A stretch of 64,000 nucleotides of DNA from Prevotella melaninogenica (GTDB taxonomy: Bacteria > Bacteroidota > Bacteroidia > Bacteroidales > Bacteroidaceae). Within the stretch, counting starts at the first letter, position 1; every line of letters starts with the position of its first letter. The translations under genes and the position numbers were made by a program. Below, in pieces: positions 27,278 through 36,367 of the stretch. The notes under the pieces were generated by a model. The model saw nothing but the letters and a program-made list of their open reading frames with translations. It was not told where the DNA came from and did no database searches. The stretch spans positions 186,001-250,000 of the forward strand of contig NZ_CP072350.1 of assembly GCF_018127965.1 (NCBI RefSeq), read 5' to 3'.

Positions 27278-28255
27278 TTGAATAATCCTCTCAAATATGC
27301 TGATCCTAGTGGTAATGTATTTGTCCTTGACGATTTTATCGCAATAACTGCAATGGGAGCAATGATGGGTGCCATGAATGCAGCTATGTCAGACAAGCCC
27401 ATATGGAAAGGAGCTTTATTAGGTGCAGCTAGTGCAGCCGCTACTTATGGAATAGGATCAATTTTTAATGGCGTTGGGACTTTTGGACATGAACTGTTGA
27501 GAGCTGGTGCACATGGCTTGTCTAGTGGTGTATTCAATGCTTTAAATGGAGATAATTTCTGGAATGGATTAATTTCAGGAGCGGCTTCTTCAGGAATAGG
27601 GTCTTATGCACAAAGCATAAACTTAAACTCTGGACTTATGGTAGCTTCCACTACGGCAATGGGTGGAATCGTTGCATGGGCTACAGGAGGTGACTTCCTG
27701 CAAGGAGCAATGCAGGGGATGACCATAGGACTTTTTAATCATGCAATGCACAATGAGAATATAAATGGAGAAAATGATTATTCTGAGTACTCTGACTATT
27801 TGTCCGGTGGTCCTAAAAAACGTGTTGTAAAATTAAAAGAAGTAGTAGTTCTTGGAAAGAATAATGCCCCTCATGAAAAGCCTTTAGAACCAGTGTATCC
27901 AGAGTTTTATATTCTGTTCCCTGGAAGAGCAATAGCAAATGGCGTGGCAGGCATGATAAAAAGCGGATTGGGTTTATTCCACGAATTTAGCAAATTGCAA
28001 AATAGAACAGTTCAATTTGGTAATAACCCTAACCAAGTGCATCATACATTTAGACATGTGGATGATATGGGTCTTAACAGAAACATGGTGCGAAGTTCCG
28101 TTATAAATGATTTGAAACGTATAAGTAATATTCCTGTAGGTAAACCAGTGAATAGAATAATAAATGTGTCAGGTGACAAACTTCAATATACTGTATTCAA
28201 AAGGTTGGAGAATGGTGAATATATTTATAATATAGGTCGGATTCATGGAATATAA
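27278..28255 (+). CDS. Orphan RHS tip cassette 2 (candidate nuclease-like toxin)
   Basis: The 325-residue frame starts inside the conserved NNPLKYADPSGNVF motif and repeats the hydrophobic segment of tip 1 almost exactly up to about 27715. The last 165 residues differ: a K-rich stretch (KKRVVKLKEVVVLG), then HHTFRHVDDMGLNRNMVRSS, NDLKRISNIPVGKP and a beta-rich end (LQYTVFKRLENGEYIYNIGR). This layout, with His/Arg and a terminal G-Y-I-Y-N-I-G-R-I-H strand, resembles RNase-type CdiA/RHS tips (BECR fold). That is inference. Without a shell it is probably silent until recombined into an intact RHS gene. Confidence 0.75.
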   Translation: MNNPLKYADPSGNVFVLDDFIAITAMGAMMGAMNAAMSDKPIWKGALLGAASAAATYGIGSIFNGVGTFGHELLRAGAHGLSSGVFNALNGDNFWNGLISGAASSGIGSYAQSINLNSGLMVASTTAMGGIVAWATGGDFLQGAMQGMTIGLFNHAMHNENINGENDYSEYSDYLSGGPKKRVVKLKEVVVLGKNNAPHEKPLEPVYPEFYILFPGRAIANGVAGMIKSGLGLFHEFSKLQNRTVQFGNNPNQVHHTFRHVDDMGLNRNMVRSSVINDLKRISNIPVGKPVNRIINVSGDKLQYTVFKRLENGEYIYNIGRIHGI

Positions 28256-28598
28256 AAGAAAAATTTTTCCTGAGGAAGTAGCTCTTATTGCCTTTCTAGC
28301 GTCCAAAGCTCAATTCCAATTAGAAAGTAATTGGGAAAATAAATTTATCGCTTATCCTCTCACAAAAGAGAAAATAGGCAGTATTGGGCTTTTTAAAAAT
28401 AACCAGAAATATACTCGAAGACAAAGTAGAGTTCTTTCATGTTGCAAGTTTCATGATGTTGATAATGTTGAAGTAGCGGTTTATCTTTTAATAGATTCTA
28501 ATGATACGCTCTATGAATTAGATTTTTGGAAGGTAGATGATTCAGAAATTTGCCATATTCCTTCCGTAGACTCTATGGAGGATATCCCGCAGATATAA
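28245..28598 (+). CDS. DUF6984-like putative immunity protein for tip 2
   Basis: This 117-residue cytoplasmic protein overlaps the end of tip 2 by 11 bp. It begins KIFPEEVALIAFLASKA, similar to the LT..E..LI..LL pattern of DUF6984 proteins, which occur in toxin-immunity contexts, and ends in an acidic segment (DFWKVDDSEICHIPS). A cytoplasmic immunity protein suits a nuclease toxin. The family call is from memory of the pattern and was not searched. Confidence 0.65.
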   Translation: MEYKRKIFPEEVALIAFLASKAQFQLESNWENKFIAYPLTKEKIGSIGLFKNNQKYTRRQSRVLSCCKFHDVDNVEVAVYLLIDSNDTLYELDFWKVDDSEICHIPSVDSMEDIPQI

Positions 28599-28606
28599 TC
28601 AGAAAT

Positions 28607-28810
28607 GAACTTAACTTAACCAGTGTATTCGTATCTGGCGTATCTGGTTCGACATTGGGAGCAAAGGTTGATACGGCGATAGGAGCATGGTTTGGAGGTG
28701 TTGGTGCTATTCCTGGAGCAATCATAGGAGGTGCTGTAGGTGGTATTTGTGGATCTTTTGGTGCCAGTTGGCTAGGAGTAGGAACTGTTGATATGATTTA
28801 TGGAAGGTAA
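28607..28810 (+). pseudogene. Remnant of a third RHS tip
   Basis: The frame has about 67 residues ending in a Gly/Ala-rich stretch (GAKVDTAIGAWFGGVGAIPG, then IIGGAVGGICGSFGASWLG) and VDMIYGR. This composition and ending are typical of the last residues of some Bacteroidetes RHS proteins. No core motif precedes it, and the upstream part overlaps the immunity gene, so it is probably the tail of a further displaced cassette. The 200 bp that follow, up to the mobC gene, show no gene. Confidence 0.45.
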
Positions 28811-29011
28811 TATTTCACACATTCCAGTAAAACAAGATGGGCACAATTTCTTTATGGCTCACGTGCAAGTTAGTAGAAAAGGTTATAGTATTCTACATAA
28901 TATGACAGGAACAGCCTCTATATTAATTAACAATAAAACTATTTTACACTATATTATAAAGCTGTAAATAACTTTATTTAGTTTGATAAGCAGAATAAAA
29001 TCAATAGCTTT

Positions 29012-31015
29012 TTAAGTCTTAATTAGATGACATAGATTTGAATTATGTTTTATCCTCTCTATTTCTGAAGCCACCAAATTTAATATTTCCTGTTTCACAC
29101 ACTGATAGTTAATCTTGATGGTTTCTTTGAGATTATCGGAGCCATCTTTGTTTCGGAATGTGTTGATTTCTGGGATAGACTGGTATTGCATCATTTCGGC
29201 AGAGACTTTGGCGCTATCCACTACAATCTCCGCGTGGAAAATCTTTTGATCTATGCGCTCGTCGAAGTTGTCGGATACAGCTCCTACAAACATACCTTGT
29301 GTGAGGTTGCTGATTTTCGACGCAGGGATAAGGCTATCCATCTGTGTGGAGATAGAAGTGGATTTGTCATTGCGGTTGATGGTCATAGACTGCCGTTGTT
29401 GAAGCACCTTGCCAAAACGCTCAGAAAGCGTCTTGGCGGTTTCACCCACGACCTGCCCGGAAAAGACATTACCAACTGTATTCTGTATCACCTTGCTTTC
29501 CTTGTCTCCATAGTCACGGGTGAGCTGTGAAAAGTCCTGAAAGCCCAAACACACTGCTACCTTGTTGCTTCGGGCGGTAGCAATAAGGTTGTCCAGCCCA
29601 CGGAAATATATGGTGGGTAACTCATCTATGATTACCGAGCTTTTGAGTTGCTTTTTCTTGTTGATGAGCTTCACAATACGGCTGTTATACAGTCCGAGTG
29701 CCGCTGAATAGATATTCTGACGGTCGGGATTATTGCCCACGACAAGAACTTTCGGCTCATTGGGATTGTTGATGTCGAGCGAAAAATCATCGCCCGTCAT
29801 TACCCAATAAAGTGCTGGTGAAATCATGCGTGAAAGCGGTATCTTGGCACTGGCTATCTGTCCCTGCAACTGATCCTGCGCTCCACCCTCCCAAGCGTCC
29901 ATGAAAGGAGAAAGGTAGTTGGCAAACTCATCGTAGGAAGTGAGTATCGGAAATATCTGTGCGTAGGGACGGTTGAGAAATTCGATGGCATGAGGGAAGG
30001 TACAATACTTGCCATTCTCATATATCTTCAGAAACCAAATGATGGCAGCAAGCAAGATGATAGGCGACTCCACAAAGAAGTCTCCTTGTTTCTGTATCCA
30101 CGAGCGGTTGAGGTTAAGCATAATCGTGTAGGCACTCTCATAGGCATCCGATATATCCGTCATAAAGGATGGATTGATGGGATTGCAGCGGTGTGATTTG
30201 CGTGGGTCATCGAAGTTAATCACAAAGAACTGCGGCTTTACTTGGTAGGCATCAAGGTGATTAAGCAAATGGTTATAGGCAATCTCGGAAAGGTCGGGGA
30301 ACTTATAGTCGTAGATATACATTGCAAACCCCTTCTCAATCTGCTGTTTGATATAGTTGTTCACGATGGCATACGACTTACCCGAACCGGGAGTGCCGAG
30401 CACCATAGATGCACGGAAGGGATTGACCACGTTTATCCAGCCGTTGTTCCACTTCTTTTTATAGTAGAAACGTGTAGGCAGATTGACGGAGTATTCGTTC
30501 TCCATCAACCGAGTTTCCTGCATAAAACTCTCGTTCTCTGTATTGAATACATCATCCATCAGATTGTTTTTGAGCAGTCGACCCATCCATACACCAGCTA
30601 TCAGCAGACAGATATAGCCCACAGACAAGGTGAAGATATAGAGCGAAGCAGCACCCACCTTACCAATGGGCAATGCCAACAGCCACCAGTTCAGAAAAAA
30701 GAAGACGAAACCTGCGAAAAGCACCGTCCAAATCTTTGGCCATGTGATTTTCTCCTCTTTTACGCCCTTTGTCCCAAGGCAGGACAAAGCAAGGAACACC
30801 ACACAAAAGAGTTTTGTCCAGAGGATAGACGAGAATAATCCCGTTGTATGCTGGAAGTTTATCAATATCTTGTTGATGATACCGAGCGTAAAGTGCCACT
30901 CTTGAAATGCCTCGTAACAGAACCAATAACAGTTAACGAGGAGGAATATCACCGATATACCCCGCATAAAGTCCATGACTTTGCCTAATGCCCTTAAATC
31001 ATCTTCCTGTGCCAT
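29012..31015 (-). CDS. mobC: Conjugal transfer coupling protein (MobC/TraG-type, YWFCY domain)
   Basis: This 667-residue type IV coupling protein of CTnDOT-like elements carries the relaxase-DNA complex to the mating channel. Four N-terminal membrane helices include the hallmark NCYWFCYEAF near residue 30. The ATPase part follows with Walker A GTPGSGKSYAIV (near 208) and Walker B VIIDELPTI (near 465). It follows the relaxase gene by 71 bp on the minus strand. Length and motifs are complete, so this gene looks intact although the element's tra operon is not. Confidence 0.92.
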   Translation of the reverse strand: MAQEDDLRALGKVMDFMRGISVIFLLVNCYWFCYEAFQEWHFTLGIINKILINFQHTTGLFSSILWTKLFCVVFLALSCLGTKGVKEEKITWPKIWTVLFAGFVFFFLNWWLLALPIGKVGAASLYIFTLSVGYICLLIAGVWMGRLLKNNLMDDVFNTENESFMQETRLMENEYSVNLPTRFYYKKKWNNGWINVVNPFRASMVLGTPGSGKSYAIVNNYIKQQIEKGFAMYIYDYKFPDLSEIAYNHLLNHLDAYQVKPQFFVINFDDPRKSHRCNPINPSFMTDISDAYESAYTIMLNLNRSWIQKQGDFFVESPIILLAAIIWFLKIYENGKYCTFPHAIEFLNRPYAQIFPILTSYDEFANYLSPFMDAWEGGAQDQLQGQIASAKIPLSRMISPALYWVMTGDDFSLDINNPNEPKVLVVGNNPDRQNIYSAALGLYNSRIVKLINKKKQLKSSVIIDELPTIYFRGLDNLIATARSNKVAVCLGFQDFSQLTRDYGDKESKVIQNTVGNVFSGQVVGETAKTLSERFGKVLQQRQSMTINRNDKSTSISTQMDSLIPASKISNLTQGMFVGAVSDNFDERIDQKIFHAEIVVDSAKVSAEMMQYQSIPEINTFRNKDGSDNLKETIKINYQCVKQEILNLVASEIERIKHNSNLCHLIKT

Positions 31016-31086
31016 AATGCTGTTTTATTTAGAATATTGTTTGAATGCTATTTGAAAAGTTTTTGAATATTATTTGAACAGTGTAC

Positions 31087-32367
31087 TTAGCGCTTCCTAC
31101 GTTTAAGATTTACCTTACTTTGTCTACGGAGTTTACGTTGCCAAGCTGTTTCCTTCCAATCATCGTTGCACGTAGGTAGGAAAGAACCATCTGCCATATC
31201 CTCGATAAGTTCATCGACAAGGTTGTCGCTTTCCTCCGCATTTAGCTGCGAAGGGTGAACGGTTGCAGATTGATCCAAATGTACAGACGGACTGCCGTAC
31301 AGCGTTTCGTCCAAGAATGGGTTATTAGCAGGATTAGAGAAATAGCCATTGAATACATTGGCGGTATATCCCTTACCTAATCGAGAACCATTGAGCGCAA
31401 CGCCCTCCTTGTCGTCAATGAACGTGATGCCATAGATGCGCCCGCTTTCGTTCTTTCGGATAAACACTCGCAAGCCTTGTTCCTCCAATCGTTGCCGAAG
31501 TTCTTTCTCTGTCTTTGGAGAGGTACGCATAGTTTGTAACACTTTGTTCCTGATGGTTGGTATCAGTGGTTTGACGTTTTGTTTCGACTTCTGCATCCTG
31601 TTCTGTACGGCAGTATAGCCCACACCACGACCGATGTCCGAGGCATGGATGGGTGTGCCTACCTTGTCGCCCTTATCATCAGTTGGAACATAAACCAGTC
31701 CGTCATACTTCTTTCCCCGAAACTCCGTCTTCACTTCTTCTACTGCAAGATGGTATCGGGAAAGAATAGCATTCAGCTCTCCTAATGAACAGAACTTATA
31801 ATGTTTCAGCACCATGCGAAGGGCACTTGCCACCTGCTCCATAATATTTTCCTTACTTATGTCCACCTTGGGCGTTTCTACTTCCTCCTTATTGCTGACC
31901 TTTGAACTCGGAATAAGATTGTACTTCCTTTCCAAGGTATCAGTAATCTGCTTGCTCCTTCGCTTTTCAAATTTATCGTTGATTTTCTTTCCTTCACTAT
32001 CCACCCGAAGCGATACGATGTGTATATGCTCACGGGCGATGTCGTTGTGCTTGAACACGATGTAGGGTTGTTTTCCGTAGCCGAGAGTTTCCATATACTC
32101 TCTTTCAATCTGCGTAAGTGTTTCATTGGAGAGTTTCTCGTCTGGGTGAGGATTGAGGGAGCAATGGAACACCATCTTTTTTGTTCGGCATTTCTCTGGA
32201 ATAACTGCTTGCATATCGGTAAATACTTCAGCCATCGTATAAGTTCCCTCTTTGTTTTGATACAAGCCTTGGGCAAGGAGAATGCTTGCTTCCCCTTTCT
32301 CCACCTTTTTGAAGTTGTAGCCGATTGCCCCTCCAAGGTTTTCCGTTGCTGAAATCTTCGCTATCAT
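31087..32367 (-). CDS. mobB: Relaxase / mobilization nuclease (MobB type)
   Basis: The 426-residue protein nicks the element at oriT and leads the strand into the recipient. The N-terminal relaxase domain (about 1-150) shows MIAKISATENLGGAIGYN, the histidine-containing FKHNDIAREHIHIVSLRVD (the HxH metal-binding motif HIHIV) and a catalytic-tyrosine region near the N-terminus. The C-terminal part is basic and ends RQSKVNLKRRKR. Its start overlaps the mobA stop by 4 bp (ATGA). In this element it probably acts with mobA and mobC on an oriT just upstream of mobA. Confidence 0.9.
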   Translation of the reverse strand: MIAKISATENLGGAIGYNFKKVEKGEASILLAQGLYQNKEGTYTMAEVFTDMQAVIPEKCRTKKMVFHCSLNPHPDEKLSNETLTQIEREYMETLGYGKQPYIVFKHNDIAREHIHIVSLRVDSEGKKINDKFEKRRSKQITDTLERKYNLIPSSKVSNKEEVETPKVDISKENIMEQVASALRMVLKHYKFCSLGELNAILSRYHLAVEEVKTEFRGKKYDGLVYVPTDDKGDKVGTPIHASDIGRGVGYTAVQNRMQKSKQNVKPLIPTIRNKVLQTMRTSPKTEKELRQRLEEQGLRVFIRKNESGRIYGITFIDDKEGVALNGSRLGKGYTANVFNGYFSNPANNPFLDETLYGSPSVHLDQSATVHPSQLNAEESDNLVDELIEDMADGSFLPTCNDDWKETAWQRKLRRQSKVNLKRRKR

Positions 32368-32744
32368 CTTTTGCGGTAGTCTATAGTTAAACGGATAGCC
32401 TGCTCCTGCAAGGCAATGATTTGAGCCGACAAATTCTCCAACTTCTCAAGCATAATCTGTGCAGTCTTTATGCTGTGATAGCTGTTGATGGCACGCACGG
32501 CTTGGTTATACAGCACGCCAATCTTATGGATTTGTGCCGTCAGTTCTGAGAGCTTTCGGTAATATTCCACGGCAGATTTGTCTATCGTGATGACCTTGAA
32601 ACTCTCTCCAAGAATGCGACCACGCACGAAATCTGACTTGGTTTCTGCTCCCGAACGTTGAAACAAATCAATCGCTCGCTGCTGGTCTTTGGGGTTGGGA
32701 AGACGGGTGTCCCATCTGTCCCATCGTTCAATCTTATCATTCAT
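32364..32744 (-). CDS. mobA: Mobilization protein MobA (relaxosome accessory)
   Basis: The 126-residue protein resembles small ribbon-helix-helix-type mobilization proteins of CTnDOT-like elements: a basic N-terminus (NDKIERWDRWDTRLPNPKDQ), VRGRILGESFKV, then a helical region (LTAQIHKIGVLYNQAVRAIN). It binds near oriT and recruits the relaxase. It is translationally coupled to mobB and divergent from the tra operon across a 587 bp region. Confidence 0.88.
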   Translation of the reverse strand: MNDKIERWDRWDTRLPNPKDQQRAIDLFQRSGAETKSDFVRGRILGESFKVITIDKSAVEYYRKLSELTAQIHKIGVLYNQAVRAINSYHSIKTAQIMLEKLENLSAQIIALQEQAIRLTIDYRKR

Positions 32745-33331
32745 TGTCTTTCCTTTTTGTAATTACGACTTTGGAGTAATCCCCCCCTTCGGGGCAAGGG
32801 TCTTTGTCGGCAGAAACGGAGTTTGTCGGACAAAGACACACCTTGCCAATATTAAGAGTTGATACGATTGAAGTATCCACCCTTTTGGGGTGTCTGCTTC
32901 GGGACGTTACCTCCATGTGTTATTCTCGCCTGCAAAGTTACGGCAGATTTTCAAATATCTCATTATCAGCGATATTCACTCTTTTTACTCGTATTTCCCT
33001 GCACTTCATCGCTGTAATAAAATCAGTAGAAATATCATTTATTTTGCAATCAGAACGAGCGAACAATGGTATGATAACACAAGCAAAAGATATATCATAT
33101 TACCGTTGGCTTGCACCAAAGATGACAAGAAGGAACAATACATATTCATAACAATTTATTGTCATGACAAACTATTGTCAATACAACAAATTGTAAGAAC
33201 TTGAAATCGTCCTTTTGGACTATCGCCCGAACCATGCGCAGTCAGAGCAAACTGTCTGCTGATGACTCTTAATAATGAGAGAATATCCAAACATCAAATA
33301 GACAAATAATATGAACTAAGAAATTATCATT
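32745..33331. other. Intergenic region between mobA and traA, probable oriT and promoter region
   Basis: This stretch has no gene. It holds a C7 tract followed by TTCGGGG (about 32780-32793), a perfect palindrome TTGTCATGACAA at 33159-33170, and outer inverted arms ACAATTT (33151-33157) and AAATTGT (33188-33194). In CTnDOT-like elements oriT lies next to mobA, so it is expected here. The nic site cannot be read from sequence. The palindrome is a good candidate for a ParA-family or regulator binding site. Confidence 0.5.
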
Positions 33332-34135
33332 ATGGAGAACAAACAACAACGCCCCCTTTTTCTGGGCTTCTCTTCCCAAAAGGGAGGAGTGGGAAAAAGT
33401 ACTCTTGCCGAAATCGTAAGCAGCATATTATACTACGAGCAAGGCATCAACCTCTTCGTGATGGACTGCGACCTGTCGCAAGACTCTTTCTACAAACTGA
33501 GGGAACGTGAGAAAAGTATCGTTCAGGAGAGCGAAGAGCTTTCCAAATCTATGCAGGAGTACTTTCATCACCTCGGCAAAAAAGCATACAGAATTTACAA
33601 GTCTTCACCCAAGGAAGCCGTCAGGACTGCACGAAGTAAAATCGACGGTATCAGCAACGAGAAGTACCAGTTGGTTATATTTGATTTCCCGGGACATGCT
33701 GGAACAACCGAACTGATGGAACTGTCCCTTCAGATGTACTATATCCTTTCTCCGATTGAAGCCGATATTCAGTCGCTGGTTTCATGTCTGGCATACGCCA
33801 AGACTATCACGAAGATTGGAGTTTCGATGTCCGACTCCCGGATAAAGGACATTATCCTGTTCTGGAACAAGGTGGACAGAAGAGTAAGGAACATCATCAT
33901 CGATGAATATACAAAGCTCATCCATGAATACGAACTCACGCTCCTCCCCGGCTATGTATATGCCACGCACCGCTTCTCTCACGAACTTTCCACATACGGA
34001 CTGCGCGGAGTGTTCCGCTCTACCTATCAGCCTCCTGCAAGGGGATTACGAATGGGTACAGGGCTGGACGAACTCGTCAATGAGATAATTCTACGTCTCA
34101 ACCTAAAAACGAAAACAGAAAATGGCAACGATTGA
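33332..34135 (+). CDS. traA: ParA family ATPase (TraA)
   Basis: The 267-residue ParA/MinD-type ATPase has the deviant Walker A KGGVGKST at about residues 18-25 and Walker B-type VIFDFPGHAG. It is the first gene of the plus-strand tra operon, as in CTnDOT traA, and may help position or stabilise the circular form. Its last codons overlap the start of the DUF3408 gene (14 bp). Confidence 0.9.
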   Translation: MENKQQRPLFLGFSSQKGGVGKSTLAEIVSSILYYEQGINLFVMDCDLSQDSFYKLREREKSIVQESEELSKSMQEYFHHLGKKAYRIYKSSPKEAVRTARSKIDGISNEKYQLVIFDFPGHAGTTELMELSLQMYYILSPIEADIQSLVSCLAYAKTITKIGVSMSDSRIKDIILFWNKVDRRVRNIIIDEYTKLIHEYELTLLPGYVYATHRFSHELSTYGLRGVFRSTYQPPARGLRMGTGLDELVNEIILRLNLKTKTENGND

Positions 34136-34649
34136 GGAAAGAAAGCAACAGCTGGAAAACAAGCTGAAGAAAATGGCAGAGGACAATGTCGTGGTAAAAC
34201 CTGTCACGATACCAAACTCCTTCGACCCTTCCGAGGATACTGAGTCCTCCCCTGCAACATCAGGGGAGGAAGACAATAATTTAGAAGAGACGAAAGAAAT
34301 GAAAACAGCAAAAGAAAAACCGGTAGATGAAATAGAAAGAGAGGAAACGGGGAACACGGAACAGAAACGGGAAAGGAAACCGAGAATGGAAAAGCCCGGC
34401 GTGCCCTCCCTTTCCATAGAGGACTACCGTTCCCTGTACTTTCATCCCGTCCGCTCCCAAATGCGGACAGCCTTCTCCATTAATCTGGAAACGCTGCAGA
34501 ACCTGCGCAACGTGTTGCAGGACTTGGGGGAGCGTGTTTCCATAGCCGCATATATAGACAACATTCTTAGGGAACACCTGCGTGAACATTTGGAATTGCT
34601 CAACAGTGCGGCAGCAAAACAAAGACGCAAGACAACAATAACACTATGA
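34122..34649 (+). CDS. traB: DUF3408-type conjugation protein (TraB)
   Basis: The 175-residue product has an acidic and basic low-complexity N-terminal half (to about 85), followed by a conserved C-terminal domain: PSLSIEDYRSLYFHPVRSQM, then RTAFSINLETLQNLRNVLQD and YIDNILREHLREH. That C-terminal pattern fits DUF3408, often annotated TraB, and resembles ribbon-helix-helix DNA-binding proteins. It overlaps both neighbours (14 bp with traA, an ATGA overlap with the next gene). Confidence 0.82.
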   Translation: MATIEERKQQLENKLKKMAEDNVVVKPVTIPNSFDPSEDTESSPATSGEEDNNLEETKEMKTAKEKPVDEIEREETGNTEQKRERKPRMEKPGVPSLSIEDYRSLYFHPVRSQMRTAFSINLETLQNLRNVLQDLGERVSIAAYIDNILREHLREHLELLNSAAAKQRRKTTITL

Positions 34650-35416
34650 TGGAAACAATACTTTTCAGTTTTATACTGATACTCATCATCATTTGGATAA
34701 TGCTGGGTATCCTGTACTTCTATATGCGGTATGTATCTCCGTATGGCATCCTTATCAAGAAAAATAAAAAGGGCAATGAGCAGACTAAGGAGAATGAAGC
34801 GACGAAGGAAAAAGACGGACAAAAAGGAGAAGGAAAAGAAGATCAAGCCGAGTTTGTACTGATTGGCAAAAGCCGTTCCATTTCCCCTATTATCCCACAA
34901 GTTCCCTCTGCTTCTTCATCTGAAAATTCAGAGCAGAATAGTAATAATTTTGCACCTCAGAACTCCGAAAAGAAAGAGGACATGAAGGAAGAGAACAACG
35001 AGATGGACGTTGATTTCGAGATGGAGCGAGTTGATGAGGATGAGGTCGCCCGTGAGGAATTAATCCTGCCCATTGAGCCCACATCGGACGAAACCGAGAT
35101 GTCAGGGCTGTCCGTCCTCGCACGTGACTTAGTCCGCCTGCAAAAATGGGCAAAGAACTGTGAGGAGGCTGATGAGAAAGAAGTCAAAGAGACCATTCGG
35201 CAGCTTCAAGACTCAGATCTATTGGATAAGTACAAGGAGAACATCGCCAAGATGCAGGGTGAGCAAACTTCGCTATTGGAGAAAATCCGTAAAGCGGAAG
35301 AACAAAGCGAGCAACAAGCAATGTTGTTTTCTCAAAACTCAATACCGGCAGCTTCAAGCGCTGCTGACACTTCATCCGATAATGACGACGACAAGCCTCT
35401 TTCATATTATCTGTAA
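34646..35416 (+). CDS. Membrane-anchored acidic protein in the tra operon (TraC-like position)
   Basis: The 256-residue protein has one N-terminal membrane helix (about 5-25, FSFILILIIIWIMLGILYFY) followed by a highly charged region rich in Lys, then Glu, and a Gln/Glu coiled coil near the end. Its position between traB and traE matches the poorly conserved traC/traD slot of CTnDOT-like elements. No enzymatic motif is visible. It probably spans the inner membrane with its charged tail in the cytoplasm. Confidence 0.7.
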   Translation: MMETILFSFILILIIIWIMLGILYFYMRYVSPYGILIKKNKKGNEQTKENEATKEKDGQKGEGKEDQAEFVLIGKSRSISPIIPQVPSASSSENSEQNSNNFAPQNSEKKEDMKEENNEMDVDFEMERVDEDEVAREELILPIEPTSDETEMSGLSVLARDLVRLQKWAKNCEEADEKEVKETIRQLQDSDLLDKYKENIAKMQGEQTSLLEKIRKAEEQSEQQAMLFSQNSIPAASSAADTSSDNDDDKPLSYYL

Positions 35417-35549
35417 ACAATCAACGATGGAAGCGGGAAAAGAAAACGGCTCATTAACAGCTACAAGGTTTCCACATGAAAATGTGCCTTTCTTTCCCCT
35501 TCCTTTTAAGAACAAGCAATTTTATCACACTTAAAATTATAACATACAA

Positions 35550-35849
35550 ATGAACAAAAAAATTACACTGATGATGCTCCTGCTGATGACTGCCACCATA
35601 GGAGCATACGCACAAGGCAATGGTATTGCCGGTATCAATGAAGCTACAAAAATGGTAACCTCCTACTTCGATCCCGGCACGAAACTCATTTATGCCGTAG
35701 GGGCGGTAGTGGGGTTGATTGGAGGCATTAAAGTGTACAACAAGTTCTCAAGTGGTGATCCCGATACGAGTAAGACCGCAGCCTCTTGGTTTGGTGCGTG
35801 TATCTTCCTCATCGTGGCAGCCACAATTCTGAGAAGTTTCTTCCTGTAA
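35550..35849 (+). CDS. traE: Conjugative transposon protein TraE (DUF4134)
   Basis: The 99-residue protein has a cleavable signal peptide (MNKKITLMMLLLMTATIGAYAQG) and two membrane helices with GLIGGIKVYNKFSSGDPD between them, the hallmark of the DUF4134 (TraE) family. It resembles VirB2-type pilin subunits and probably forms the conjugative filament. It lies 4 bp before traF. Confidence 0.92.
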   Translation: MNKKITLMMLLLMTATIGAYAQGNGIAGINEATKMVTSYFDPGTKLIYAVGAVVGLIGGIKVYNKFSSGDPDTSKTAASWFGACIFLIVAATILRSFFL

Positions 35850-35853
35850 GGCG

Positions 35854-36189
35854 ATGGCAGCATTTGAAATCAACAAGGGTGTAGGTCGGACGGTGGAATT
35901 CACGGGCTTGAAGGCGCAGTACCTCTTCCTCTTTGCAGGAGGCTTGCTGGCAGTCTTTATTCTCGTGGTCATTCTCTATCTCTGTGGAGTCAGCCAAATT
36001 ACCTGTCTTGTCATAGGTGTAGTGGGTGCCAGCCTTGTGGTATGGCAAACGTTCACCATGAATAGAAAGTATGGGCAATACGGGCTGATGAAAAAAGGAA
36101 CAGTGCGTATGCACCCACGCTACCTTGTGAACCGCCGTACGGTCTTCCACCTTATCCGTAACCTTCAACCAAAGAAAGCGAAGAAATGA
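35854..36189 (+). CDS. traF: Conjugative transposon protein TraF (DUF4133)
   Basis: This 111-residue inner membrane protein has two adjacent membrane helices (about 25-45 and 50-67) and the conserved start FEINKGVGRTVEFTGLKAQY. It is the VirB3-like partner of the transfer channel. Its stop codon overlaps the ATG of traG (ATGA at 36186-36189), so the traG remnant that follows is in its native position. Confidence 0.92.
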   Translation: MAAFEINKGVGRTVEFTGLKAQYLFLFAGGLLAVFILVVILYLCGVSQITCLVIGVVGASLVVWQTFTMNRKYGQYGLMKKGTVRMHPRYLVNRRTVFHLIRNLQPKKAKK

Positions 36190-36269
36190 GACGTGCTGTT
36201 GAGGTCTTTAACCGAAAAAACAAGACAACCTCTTTAGAGTCGAAGTTTCTACTGCTCTCCGTAGCGTAG
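36186..36269 (+). pseudogene. traG: traG 5' remnant (VirB4-type ATPase gene, deleted)
   Basis: From the ATG overlapping the traF stop, 27 codons read MRRAVEVFNRKNKTTSLESK then FLLLSVA before a stop. N-KTTSLESKFPLLSV is the conserved N-terminus of TraG, the essential VirB4-like ATPase, which should be about 800 residues. The homology stops near 36262. The rest of traG and everything up to the middle of traM is missing and replaced by other DNA. Confidence 0.8.
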
Positions 36270-36367
36270 GAATGCTGACATTATGATGATTTCAGTGTGG
36301 AACAGCCTAGATTTGTAGTTATAATTGAGGTGATAATGTACCTAACCTCAAAACGCACAAACTTCAC

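Noticed and set aside
28550..28606. N-terminus of an 86-residue protein starting MPYSFRRLYGG
   Set aside because: It overlaps the end of the immunity gene in another frame. Only the Gly-rich part after 28607 has recognisable character.
32775..32795. C7 tract near mobA as a phase-variation site
   Set aside because: It is intergenic, only seven bases long and not placed in a recognised promoter spacer.
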